Positions 1-6,359 of a DNA stretch of 64,000 bases are shown in pieces (the stretch's first letter is position 1; each line of letters opens with the position of its first letter). This stretch comes from Kineococcus terrestris. Lineage in GTDB: Bacteria > Actinomycetota > Actinomycetes > Actinomycetales > Kineococcaceae. The DNA lies in assembly GCF_041020765.1 (NCBI RefSeq), contig NZ_JBEUEJ010000012.1. The stretch is one strand, 5' to 3'. Position numbers and translations under genes: made by a program. Under the pieces are notes generated by a model. It was given only the letters and a program-made list of their open reading frames with translations, ran no database searches and was not told the DNA's origin.

Positions 1-177
1 CTCACCGAGCCCCTCGGCCTGAGCCAGCCGACCGTCTCGCACCACCTGAAGGTGCTCGTCGAGGCCGGGCTGCTGACCCGCGACAAGCGCGGCGTGTGGG
101 CGTACTACGCCGTGGTGCCGCAGGCGCTCGACGCCCTGGCGGCGGTCCTCGCCACCCCCGCCGCCGTCCGGCGGTGA
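1..177 (+). CDS. ArsR-family transcriptional regulator, C-terminal fragment
   Basis: The window opens inside this gene, and only the last 58 residues are present. They contain the recognition part of a winged helix-turn-helix (SQPTVSHHLKVLVEAGLL, then the wing RGVWAYY), which is diagnostic for ArsR/SmtB repressors. The metal-sensing N-terminal part lies outside the window. The stop overlaps the GTG start of the acetyltransferase gene (GTGA), so the two are probably translationally coupled. With the ArsC gene downstream, an arsenic-responsive repressor of its own operon is the natural reading. The inducer is inferred from context, because the cysteine ligands cannot be seen. Confidence 0.85.
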   Translation, partial: LTEPLGLSQPTVSHHLKVLVEAGLLTRDKRGVWAYYAVVPQALDALAAVLATPAAVRR

Positions 178-704
178 AACCCGCCGCGCCGGTGGTCGTC
201 GCGCCGATGACCGCGGCCGACTGGCCGGACGTGCGGGCCGTGCACGCCGAGGGCATCGCCACCGGCCACGCCACCTTCGAGACCGCGCCCGCCGCCAGCT
301 GGGCGGAGTTCGACGCGGGCAAGCTGCCGGCGCACCGCCTCGTCGCCCGGGCGGCCGGTGCCGGCGGGCTGCTGGGCTGGGCCGCCGTCTCCCCGGTCTC
401 GTCCCGCCCCGTCTACGCCGGGGTCGTCGAGCACTCCGTGTACGTGGCGGCCGCCGCCCGCGGTCGCGGCGTCGGCCGCCTGCTCCTGGACGCGCTCGTC
501 GCCTCCACCGAGGCCGCCGGTGTCTGGACGCTGCAGTGCTCGGTGTTCCGCGAGAACTCCGCCAGCCTCGCCCTGCACGCCGCGGCCGGGTTCCGCGTCG
601 TCGGCACCCGCGAGCGCGTCGCCCGCGCGGGCGCCGGCCCCCTGGCCGGCACCTGGCGCGACACCGTCCTGCTCGAGCGGCGCAGCAGCGTCGCCGGGAA
701 CTGA
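174..704 (+). CDS. GNAT N-acetyltransferase, ArsN/phosphinothricin acetyltransferase-like
   Basis: A 176-residue GNAT enzyme. The acetyl-CoA binding signature RGRGVGRLLLDAL lies near the middle, followed by the late family motif NSASLALHAAAGFRVVG and the C-terminal GTWRDTVLLERR typical of phosphinothricin/arsinothricin acetyltransferases. Its position between an ArsR-type regulator and an arsenate reductase favours the ArsN1 branch, which acetylates the organoarsenical antibiotic arsinothricin. A general phosphinothricin or methionine-sulfoximine acetyltransferase remains possible. The GTG at 174 is chosen because it overlaps the arsR stop and places the conserved first strand a few residues in. 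Confidence 0.85.
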   Translation: MKPAAPVVVAPMTAADWPDVRAVHAEGIATGHATFETAPAASWAEFDAGKLPAHRLVARAAGAGGLLGWAAVSPVSSRPVYAGVVEHSVYVAAAARGRGVGRLLLDALVASTEAAGVWTLQCSVFRENSASLALHAAAGFRVVGTRERVARAGAGPLAGTWRDTVLLERRSSVAGN

Positions 705-752
705 ACCCTCCGCACCGCCCGAGATGCACCGCCCGAGATCCCGAGGAGCCTG

Positions 753-1172
753 ATGACCGCCCCCCGCGTCCTGTTCGTCTGCGTCAAGAACGGCGGCAAG
801 TCCCAGATGGCCGCCGGCCTGATGCGCGCCGCCGTCGCCGCCCACCCCGACCGCCCCGTCGAGGTGTCCTCCGCCGGCACCCGCGCCGGCAGCGCCCTCA
901 ACGCGCTGTCCGTGGACGTGCTGCGCGAGGTCGGCGTCGACATCGGCGAGGAGCGCACCCGGCAGCTGACCGACGACGACGTGCGCGCCGCCGACCTCGT
1001 CGTCGTCCTCGGCGACGAGGCCCGCGTCGAGCCCGTCGACGGCACCCCCGTGGAGGTGTGGGAGACCGACGAGCCGTCCGCGCGCGGCATCGAGGGCGTC
1101 GAGCGGATGCGCCTGGTCCGCGACGACATCGCCGCCCGCGTCGCGGAGCTGCACGGGCGCCTGACCTCCTGA
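753..1172 (+). CDS. arsC: Arsenate reductase, LMW-phosphatase type (arsenate-mycothiol transferase family)
   Basis: A 139-residue low-molecular-weight phosphatase-fold protein. The P-loop is VCVKNGGKSQ: the nucleophile is Cys10 and the usual Arg of C-X5-R is Lys16. That NGGKS form is, to my knowledge, typical of the actinobacterial arsenate-mycothiol transferases (Corynebacterium ArsC1/C2) and not of tyrosine phosphatases. These enzymes join arsenate to mycothiol so that mycoredoxin can release arsenite. It is the last gene of the arsR-GNAT-arsC cluster, 48 bases after the acetyltransferase. No arsenite efflux gene is visible, and it may lie upstream of the window. Confidence 0.85.
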   Translation: MTAPRVLFVCVKNGGKSQMAAGLMRAAVAAHPDRPVEVSSAGTRAGSALNALSVDVLREVGVDIGEERTRQLTDDDVRAADLVVVLGDEARVEPVDGTPVEVWETDEPSARGIEGVERMRLVRDDIAARVAELHGRLTS

Positions 1173-1176
1173 CGCT

Positions 1177-1257
1177 CCCTCCGTGATCTTGCAGGGTCTA
1201 CCAGCAAGATCACGTTGATCACGGAGGGTCGAGGACTCGACCTTCCGTGATCACGAC
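1177..1257. repeat. Palindromic intergenic repeat, copy A
   Basis: A compound palindrome. A perfect 12-bp inverted repeat, CCCTCCGTGATC (1177-1188) with its complement (1217-1228), encloses an 11-bp pair, CGTGATCTTGC (1182-1192) with its complement (1204-1214). GGTCGAG/CTCGACC (1227-1242) and the self-complementary CGTGATCACG (1246-1255) follow. The same order of elements recurs at 2113-2188. It lies just after the arsC stop and may also act as a terminator. Confidence 0.75.
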
Positions 1258-1358
1258 GGGGGAGGGGTGCGGGTGCTCGGCCGGTGACGACGCCGGCGTC
1301 CAGCGCCGGCCGCCTCCCGCCGGACCGTGTCCGCCGGCCGGACCCGCAGACTGGGCTC

Positions 1359-2117
1359 GTGGACGGGCGGGCGGTGCGACGCGTCGAGCGGCGCCCGGAC
1401 GCGGTCGTCGACCCGGATGTCTGGCCCGCCACCGTCCCGGCCGTCGCGCACCTGCTCGCGCACGGTCTCGACCTGCCCGCCGGGGTGACGTTCCTCGTCG
1501 GGGAGAACGGTGCCGGCAAGTCGACCCTCGTGGAGGCCGTCGCCGAGCTGCTCGGCATCCCGCCCGAGGGCGGGTCCACCGCCCACCGCGCCGGCGCCGA
1601 CCGCGGTCGCGGGTCCGACCGCTCCGGCCTGGCGGAGGTGCTGCGCGTGGTCCGCGGCGCCGGTGGCCGCGGCCGGCAGGGGTTCTTCCTGCGCGCCGAG
1701 ACCGCCCACCGGTTCGTCACCTACCTGGAGGACGCGGGCGCCCGCGGCGACGGCCCGCCCGCCCCGCACCCGCTGCACCGCCTCAGCCACGGCGAGCAGT
1801 TCACCGAGGTCCTCGCCACGCAGCGGTGGACGGGCTCGGCCGGGATCGTCCTGCTGGACGAGCCGGAGTCGGCGATGTCGTTCCGCAACCACCTGGCGCT
1901 CGCGGGCACGCTGGCCGCGACGGCCCGGCGCGGGACGCAGGTGCTGTGCGCGACGCACTCGCCGCTGCTGACCGCGCTCCCCGGCGCGCTGGTGCTGCAG
2001 CTCGACGAGGACGGGATCCACCGCGCGGAGTGGGAGGACCTGGACGTCGTGCACCACTGGCGCTTCTTCCTCGACGCGCCCGAGCGGTACCTGCGCCGCG
2101 TCCTGCCACCGTCGTGA
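1359..2117 (+). CDS. AAA-family ATPase (ABC-type P-loop, single domain)
   Basis: A predicted 252-residue soluble ATPase. It has Walker A GENGAGKS (residues 48-55), an ABC-like signature region LSHGEQF, Walker B IVLLDEPES (Asp167, Glu168) and a switch histidine in CATHSPLL. It resembles the short bacterial AAA ATPases related to SMC/RecF heads that are annotated only as predicted ATPase, and no substrate can be assigned. A start at GTG 1284 is possible, but the extra 25 residues look noncoding, and homologous proteins begin close to the DAVVDPDVWP motif, so 1359 is preferred. The gene is flanked by both palindromic repeats, and its TGA stop lies inside the second copy. Confidence 0.8.
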   Translation: MDGRAVRRVERRPDAVVDPDVWPATVPAVAHLLAHGLDLPAGVTFLVGENGAGKSTLVEAVAELLGIPPEGGSTAHRAGADRGRGSDRSGLAEVLRVVRGAGGRGRQGFFLRAETAHRFVTYLEDAGARGDGPPAPHPLHRLSHGEQFTEVLATQRWTGSAGIVLLDEPESAMSFRNHLALAGTLAATARRGTQVLCATHSPLLTALPGALVLQLDEDGIHRAEWEDLDVVHHWRFFLDAPERYLRRVLPPS

Positions 2118-2188
2118 TCCTGCTGGGAAACCCCGCGGGATCACGGTGATCACGGATGGGTGAGAGCTCGACCATCCATGATCACGGC
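2113..2188. repeat. Palindromic intergenic repeat, copy B
   Basis: The same arrangement as copy A. CGTGATCCTGC (2113-2123) pairs with GCGGGATCACG (2135-2145, one mismatch). Then come TGATCACGGA, a degenerate GGGTGAGAGCTCGACC segment, and TCCATGATCACGG. The stop codon of the ATPase gene (2115-2117) is the TGA within the first GTGATC, so the repeat abuts or invades the gene end. Confidence 0.75.
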
Positions 2189-2239
2189 AGGAGGAGGAGG
2201 GGCGGGAAGCGAGCGGGCGACCGCGGGGTTGCTCCCGGC

Positions 2240-2686
2240 GTGGACACGCCGACGGCGGACGAGCGCCGCACCCGCCTGCTGCACCTGCTGACGACGACGC
2301 GGAACGGGGTGCTGACCACGCTCAAGCGCGACGGCCGCCCCCAGCTGTCGAACATCACGTACGTCTTCGACCCGGAGCGCGAGCTGGTCCGGGTCTCGGT
2401 GACGGCCGACCGCGCCAAGTCGCGCAACCTGGAGCGCGACCCGCGCGCGAGCCTGCACGTGACGTCCGGCGACTTCTGGTCGTGGACGGTCGTGGAGGGC
2501 GACGCGGAGCTGTCGCCGGTCGCCGAGCGCGAGGACGACGAGGCCGTCGCCGAGCTCGTGGACCTGTACCGGGCGATCGCCGGCGAGCACCCCGACTGGG
2601 ACGACTACCGGCGCGCGATGGTCGCCGACCGCCGCCGCGTGGTGCGCCTGCCCGTCGCCCACGTGTACGGGCAGCTGCCCGCCTGA
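2240..2686 (+). CDS. PPOX-class F420/flavin-dependent oxidoreductase family protein
   Basis: A 148-residue split beta-barrel protein of the pyridoxamine-5-phosphate-oxidase-like superfamily. Features are the N-terminal NGVLTTLKRDGRPQLSNITYVFD, the cofactor-contacting TADRAKSRNLERDPRASLHV, and a C-terminal RRVVRLPVAHVYG. Actinobacterial relatives often bind F420 and reduce small substrates, but the actual substrate is unknown. An in-frame ATG at 2156 would lie in the palindromic repeat and give an arginine-rich leader, so the GTG at 2240 is chosen. No partner gene is apparent. Confidence 0.85.
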   Translation: MDTPTADERRTRLLHLLTTTRNGVLTTLKRDGRPQLSNITYVFDPERELVRVSVTADRAKSRNLERDPRASLHVTSGDFWSWTVVEGDAELSPVAEREDDEAVAELVDLYRAIAGEHPDWDDYRRAMVADRRRVVRLPVAHVYGQLPA

Positions 2687-2693
2687 GCGCGGC

Positions 2694-4157
2694 TCACGTC
2701 CCGCAGAACGTGACGTGCGGGCCGGCGCCGGCGGGCGCCGGCTGCGCGTAGCGCTCCAGGCCGGGGCGCTCGGTGAACGGGGAGCTCACCACGTCCAGCA
2801 GCCGCTCGAACGGGTCGAGGTCCCCGGCGGTCGCGGCGTCCAGGGCCTCCTCGACGAGGTGGTTGCGCGGCACGTAGACGGGGTTGGCGCGCTCGGCGGC
2901 GGCCGCGTCCGGGCCCAGCGCCCGCCAGCGCGCCAGCCAGGCGTCGAGGGCCGCCGCGTCGGGCACCAGCAGCCGCAGGGCGCTCTCGTCGCCGCGGGCG
3001 GCGGGGCCCAGCGCCCGGAAGCTGCCGGTGAGGTCCGCGCTCGCGGCGCGCAGCAGCTCGAACAGGTCGGCGGCCAGCGTCCCGGCGGTGGCGAGGTCCA
3101 CGTCGGCGCGCAGCCCCAGCTTGGTGCGCGCGCCGCTCGACCAGGCGGTGCCGTAGCGCGCGCCGAACCCGTCGAGCACGCCGACGGCCAGCCGCACGGC
3201 CTCCTCCTCGTCCTCGGCGAACAGCGGCAGCAGCGCCTCCGCCAGCCGGGCGAGGTTCCACTGCACGGCGGCGGGCTGGTTGCCGTAGGCGTAGCGGCCG
3301 CCGTGGTCGATGGAGCTGTAGACGGTGGCGGGGTCGTAGGCGTCGAGGAACGCGCAGGGGCCGTAGTCGATCGTCTCCCCGGACAGCGTCGTGTTGTCCG
3401 TGTTGAGCACCCCGTGGACGAACCCGACGAGCATCCAGCGCGCCACCAGCTCCGCCTGGACGGCCACGACCGCCCCGAACAGCGCCAGGTACGGGTTCTC
3501 GGCGCCGGCCGCGGCCGGGTGGTGGCGGGCGATCGCGTGGTCGGCGACCCGGCGCAGCAGGCCGGCGTCCCCCGTGGCGCGGGCGTACTGGAGACTGCCG
3601 ACCCGCAGGTGCGAGGCGGCGGTGCGGGCGAGGACCGCACCCGGCAACGGCACCTCCCGCTGCACGGTCGCGCCGGTCGCGACGACGGCCAGCGACCGCG
3701 TCGTGGGGATGCCGAGGGCGTGCACGGCGCGGCTGACCAGGTGCTCGCGCAGCATCGGCCCGACGGCGGCCAGCCCGTCCCCGCCGCGGGAGAACGGCGT
3801 GCGCCCGGACCCCTTCAGGTGCAGGTCGCGCAGCCGGCCGCGGGCGTCGGTCAGCTCCCCGACGAGCAGCGCGCGCCCGTCGCCCAGGCGGGGGGAGAAC
3901 CCGCCGAACTGGTGCCCGGAGTAGGCCTGCGCCACGGGGGTCGCGCCCTCGGGCACCGCCCGGCCCACGAGCACCTGCAGACCCTCGGGGCTGCGCAGCC
4001 AGGCGGGGTCGAGGCCCAGCTCGGCGGCCACGTCCTCGTCGAGGACGAGCAGCCGCGGGTCGGGGACCTCGGCGCCCTGCCAGGGGACCGCCATCTCCGG
4101 CAGCTCACGGGCGAACCGGTCGGAGAAGGCGGTGGTCGTACCGGGGGCGACGCTCAC
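2694..4157 (-). CDS. selO: SelO/YdiU-family protein adenylyltransferase
   Basis: A 487-residue pseudokinase-fold enzyme, close to the 478 residues of E. coli SelO. Family hallmarks are AYSGHQFGGFSPRLGDGRA, LKGSGRTPFSRGGDG, GIPTTRS, HGVLNTDNTTLSGETIDYGPCAFLD (the DN metal/ATP site) and GRYAYGNQP. SelO transfers AMP from ATP to Ser/Thr/Tyr of proteins and takes part in the oxidative-stress response. The C-terminus ends in CGT, with Cys three residues from the end where other family members carry the conserved Cys or selenocysteine, so the redox disulfide is probably kept. The GTG at 4157 gives the usual N-terminus. It converges with the PPOX gene seven bases away. Confidence 0.93.
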   Translation of the reverse strand: MSVAPGTTTAFSDRFARELPEMAVPWQGAEVPDPRLLVLDEDVAAELGLDPAWLRSPEGLQVLVGRAVPEGATPVAQAYSGHQFGGFSPRLGDGRALLVGELTDARGRLRDLHLKGSGRTPFSRGGDGLAAVGPMLREHLVSRAVHALGIPTTRSLAVVATGATVQREVPLPGAVLARTAASHLRVGSLQYARATGDAGLLRRVADHAIARHHPAAAGAENPYLALFGAVVAVQAELVARWMLVGFVHGVLNTDNTTLSGETIDYGPCAFLDAYDPATVYSSIDHGGRYAYGNQPAAVQWNLARLAEALLPLFAEDEEEAVRLAVGVLDGFGARYGTAWSSGARTKLGLRADVDLATAGTLAADLFELLRAASADLTGSFRALGPAARGDESALRLLVPDAAALDAWLARWRALGPDAAAAERANPVYVPRNHLVEEALDAATAGDLDPFERLLDVVSSPFTERPGLERYAQPAPAGAGPHVTFCGT

Positions 4158-4223
4158 CCCGTCCAGGCTAGGCGGGGCGTGGACGGGTGGCGAACCCGCG
4201 CGGGACGATCCGCGGGCGGCGCG

Positions 4224-4250
4224 GGCAACCTCGCGGGGCGCCACGACGTC
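4224..4250 (+). promoter_or_regulatory. Candidate ECF sigma promoter of the sigma-factor operon
   Basis: GGCAAC (4224-4229), a 17-nt spacer and CGTC (4247-4250), followed by TCCCGGGG. This matches the general ECF pattern of a GGAAC-like -35 and CGTC-like -10. The same boxes with the same spacing precede the tandem-repeat gene at 5605, so the sigma factor is predicted to control itself. A Shine-Dalgarno GGGGGAG sits before the GTG at 4281. Confidence 0.55.
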
Positions 4251-4280
4251 TCCCGGGGGGAGCCGGCGACAGGGGGAGCG

Positions 4281-4793
4281 GTGGAGGGGTCGTTCGAGGA
4301 GTTCGTCACCGCCTGGGGCGGGCGGCTCCTGCGGACCGCGGTGCTGCTGACGGGTGACCGCGCCGAGGCCGAGGACCTGCTGCAGGACGTCCTGGAGCGC
4401 CTGTACCCGCGCTGGCGGACGGTGCAGGACCCGCCGGCGTACGTGCGCACCGCCATGTCCCGGGCCGTCACCGACCGGTGGCGGTGGCGCAGCCGCCGGC
4501 CGCGGCAGGTGCCGCTGGCCGACCACCACGACGTCGCCGTCGGCGACGGCAGCGTCCACCGGGCGCAGCGCGAGGACCTGCTGGCGCACCTGCGCCGGCT
4601 GCCGCCGCGGCAGCGCGCGGTGATCGTGCTGCGCTACTACGAGGACTGGTCGGAGGAGCGCATCGCGGAGGAGCTGGACGTCTCGCGCGGCACCGTGAAG
4701 AGCCAGGCGTCCAAGGGGCTGGCGCGGCTGCGCGAGCTGGTGGAGGAGCGCGAGGAGTCCGGGCAGCGGCGCGAGGGGGAGATGAGCAGGTGA
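4281..4793 (+). CDS. ECF RNA polymerase sigma factor, SigE/SigM-like family
   Basis: A 170-residue group IV sigma factor. Sigma region 2 is SFEEFVTAWGGRLLRTAVLLTGDRAEAEDLLQDVLERLY with the following RTAMSRAVTDRWRWR. Region 4 is LRRLPPRQRAVIVLRYYEDWSEERIAEELDVSRGTVKSQASKGLARL, containing the HTH that reads the -35. There is no SnoaL-like tail. It belongs to the short SigE-family type common in actinobacteria. The stop overlaps the GTG of the membrane protein downstream (GTGA), the usual layout of a sigma/anti-sigma pair. GTG 4281 has a strong purine-rich ribosome site. Autoregulation is suggested by the upstream boxes. Confidence 0.92.
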   Translation: MEGSFEEFVTAWGGRLLRTAVLLTGDRAEAEDLLQDVLERLYPRWRTVQDPPAYVRTAMSRAVTDRWRWRSRRPRQVPLADHHDVAVGDGSVHRAQREDLLAHLRRLPPRQRAVIVLRYYEDWSEERIAEELDVSRGTVKSQASKGLARLRELVEEREESGQRREGEMSR

Positions 4794-5542
4794 ACGAGAC
4801 GTTCGAGCAGCGGTTGCGGCAGGACCTGGCGGCGGCCGTGGAGGAGGTGCGGGCGCCGGACGGTCTGACGCCCGCGGTGCTGCGGGGCGGCCGTCGCCGG
4901 CTGCGGCGCCGGCGCGCGCTGGTGACCGCTCCCGTCGCCGTCGCCGCGGCGGGGGCGGTGGTCGCCGGTGCCGCGGGCGGCTGGGGCGGTGGCCGCGACG
5001 GGCGCGGCGACGGGCTGGTGGCGGCGCCCGCGCCGTCCACGTCGTCGACGTCGCCGGCGCCCTCGGAGGGACCCGCCCGGGAACCGGCGCCCGGTGACCG
5101 CGCCGAGCGCGCGGCGGGTGTCGCGGCCGCCGCGGAACGGCTGACCCGGGAGCAGGAGGACCAGCTGCGCGAGCAGTCGGTGCGGGAGCTGACGGCGAGC
5201 GGCTCGCCCGAGCTGGCCGCCTGGTTCGGCGCCGGCTACGTCTACGACGACGCCGTTCGGCTGGGGGAGGTCTGGAACGTGGACGCTGCCGAGGCCAAGG
5301 TCCTCGGCGGTGAGGACCTGCTGGCCGGCCGCACGCTGCCGGTCAGCCCGAGCCCGGAACTGCCGCGCACCTCCCCCGGCTGGGAGCTCAACGCGTTCAC
5401 CGCGTGCGGGTACTCGCCCGCCGACGCGGAGGACCTGGCCGCGCGGTGGGACCTCGACACGTGGGACGCGCAGGTGGAGGCGGGCAGCCGGCTGCTGGCC
5501 GGGGAGGTCCTGCCCGTGGTCCCTCCGCGCCCGTGCTCGTGA
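4790..5542 (+). CDS. Membrane-anchored sigma-factor partner (putative anti-sigma) with two GYxYDDAV-type repeats
   Basis: A 250-residue protein. A short charged N-terminal segment (RQDLAAAVEEVRAPDGL) and an arginine cluster (about residues 35-43) precede one membrane segment (about 44-62), then a Pro/Ser linker and an outside region. Residues about 145-183 (FGAGYVYDDAVRLGEVW...) and 202-240 (ACGYSPADAEDLAARWD...) are two diverged copies of the repeat found three times in the next gene. Coupling to the sigma gene by GTGA overlap, plus the inside-TM-outside topology, suggests an anti-sigma factor, with the repeats sensing something outside. There is no zinc-binding HxxxCxxC motif, so the role is inferred from position only. 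Confidence 0.7.
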   Translation: MNETFEQRLRQDLAAAVEEVRAPDGLTPAVLRGGRRRLRRRRALVTAPVAVAAAGAVVAGAAGGWGGGRDGRGDGLVAAPAPSTSSTSPAPSEGPAREPAPGDRAERAAGVAAAAERLTREQEDQLREQSVRELTASGSPELAAWFGAGYVYDDAVRLGEVWNVDAAEAKVLGGEDLLAGRTLPVSPSPELPRTSPGWELNAFTACGYSPADAEDLAARWDLDTWDAQVEAGSRLLAGEVLPVVPPRPCS

Positions 5543-5568
5543 ACTCCCGCGGGTCCGTCGCCGCGCCG

Positions 5569-5595
5569 GGCAACGCGACCGGGCTCCGCGACGTC
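5569..5595 (+). promoter_or_regulatory. Second candidate ECF promoter, giving a leaderless transcript
   Basis: GGCAAC (5569-5574), 17 nt, CGTC (5592-5595), then TCCCGGGG, identical in boxes and spacing to the element at 4224. The ATG at 5605 is only nine bases beyond CGTC, so transcription would begin at or next to the start codon. No ribosome-binding site is needed or seen. Confidence 0.55.
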
Positions 5596-5604
5596 TCCCG
5601 GGGC

Positions 5605-6345
5605 ATGAGCGATCAGCGACCGCGGAACTCCTCCCCGAGCCCGACCCCGGCTACGGCCGGGCGCCGCGTGCGGGCCCTGACCACGACCCTGCTGGTGGGC
5701 GGCGCCGTCCTGGCCGGCGGCAGCGCCTGGGCCGCCTCGGCCGGCACCCCCGCCACCGTCCCCGCGCCGGCCGTGGAACCCGCCGGGGACGTCGTCGCGG
5801 AACCCGTGACGGTCGACGACGCGGCGCTCGACGCGTTCTTCGGCGCCGGGTACACCTACGACGACGCGGTCGCGCTGGCCGCGGCCTGGGAGGTCGACAG
5901 CTTCGAGGCCAAGGTGCTGGGCGGGCGCGACCTCCTGGCGGGCGGTTCCCTGCCGATCGCCCCCGGCAGCGCCGCCCCGGCGCCGGGTTCTGCGCTGACG
6001 GGGGAGGACGCGGCCGTGGACGCGTTCTTCACCGCCGGGTACACGTACGACGACGCGGTGGCGCTGGGCGCGGAGTGGAAGGTCGAGCCGTACGAGGCGA
6101 AGGTCGCCGCGGGACAGGTGCTGCTCGCCGGGGACGAGCCGCCGATCGCCCCGGGCAGCGCCGCGCCGGCTCCGTCGCTGGACGAGCCCGCCGCCGTCGA
6201 CGCGTTCTTCGCCGCCGGGTACACGTACGACGACGCGGTGGCGCTGGGCGCGGAGTGGCAGGTCGAGCCGTACGAGGCGAAGGTCACCGCGGGGCTGCGG
6301 CTGCTCTCCGGCGGCGGCCTGCCCGCTCCCGGGACCACCTCCTGA
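5605..6345 (+). CDS. Exported protein with three tandem GYTYDDAV repeats, unknown function
   Basis: A 246-residue protein with an N-terminal signal or anchor (RRVRALTTTLLVGGAVLAGG, about residues 20-45) and then three copies of a roughly 40-residue unit. The units start near residues 75, 138 and 198 and read F-F-x-A-G-Y-T-Y-D-D-A-V-A-L, then W-x-V-x, then EAKV and LLAG. Pro/Ala linkers separate them. Copies 2 and 3 differ at only about three bases in 90, which points to recent internal duplication. Two more diverged copies are in the sigma partner at 4790. I do not recognise the domain. It is predicted to be a target of the ECF sigma and co-transcribed with the amidoligase 14 bases downstream. 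Confidence 0.8.
   Translation: MSDQRPRNSSPSPTPATAGRRVRALTTTLLVGGAVLAGGSAWAASAGTPATVPAPAVEPAGDVVAEPVTVDDAALDAFFGAGYTYDDAVALAAAWEVDSFEAKVLGGRDLLAGGSLPIAPGSAAPAPGSALTGEDAAVDAFFTAGYTYDDAVALGAEWKVEPYEAKVAAGQVLLAGDEPPIAPGSAAPAPSLDEPAAVDAFFAAGYTYDDAVALGAEWQVEPYEAKVTAGLRLLSGGGLPAPGTTS
5827..6285 (+). repeat. Three tandem coding repeats (189- and 180-nt periods)
   Basis: Units begin at about 5827, 6016 and 6196. Unit 1 is diverged. Units 2 and 3 are nearly identical over at least 90 bases, including third codon positions, so the last duplication is recent or gene conversion keeps the copies alike. Confidence 0.85.
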
Positions 6346-6359
6346 CGGGACCGCCACCG

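Noticed and set aside
1284..1358. Earlier GTG start for the AAA ATPase
   Set aside because: The added 25 residues look noncoding and the family begins near the DVWP motif. It is kept only as an alternative.
2156..2239. Upstream ATG for the PPOX gene
   Set aside because: It lies inside the palindromic repeat and gives an Arg/Gly-rich leader unlike the family. The GTG at 2240 fits better.
2715..4280. Very long open frame on the plus strand running through selO into the sigma gene
   Set aside because: It is a shadow of selO at ~75% G+C. Only the part from 4281 has sigma-factor motifs, and SelO blocks on the minus strand are unmistakable.
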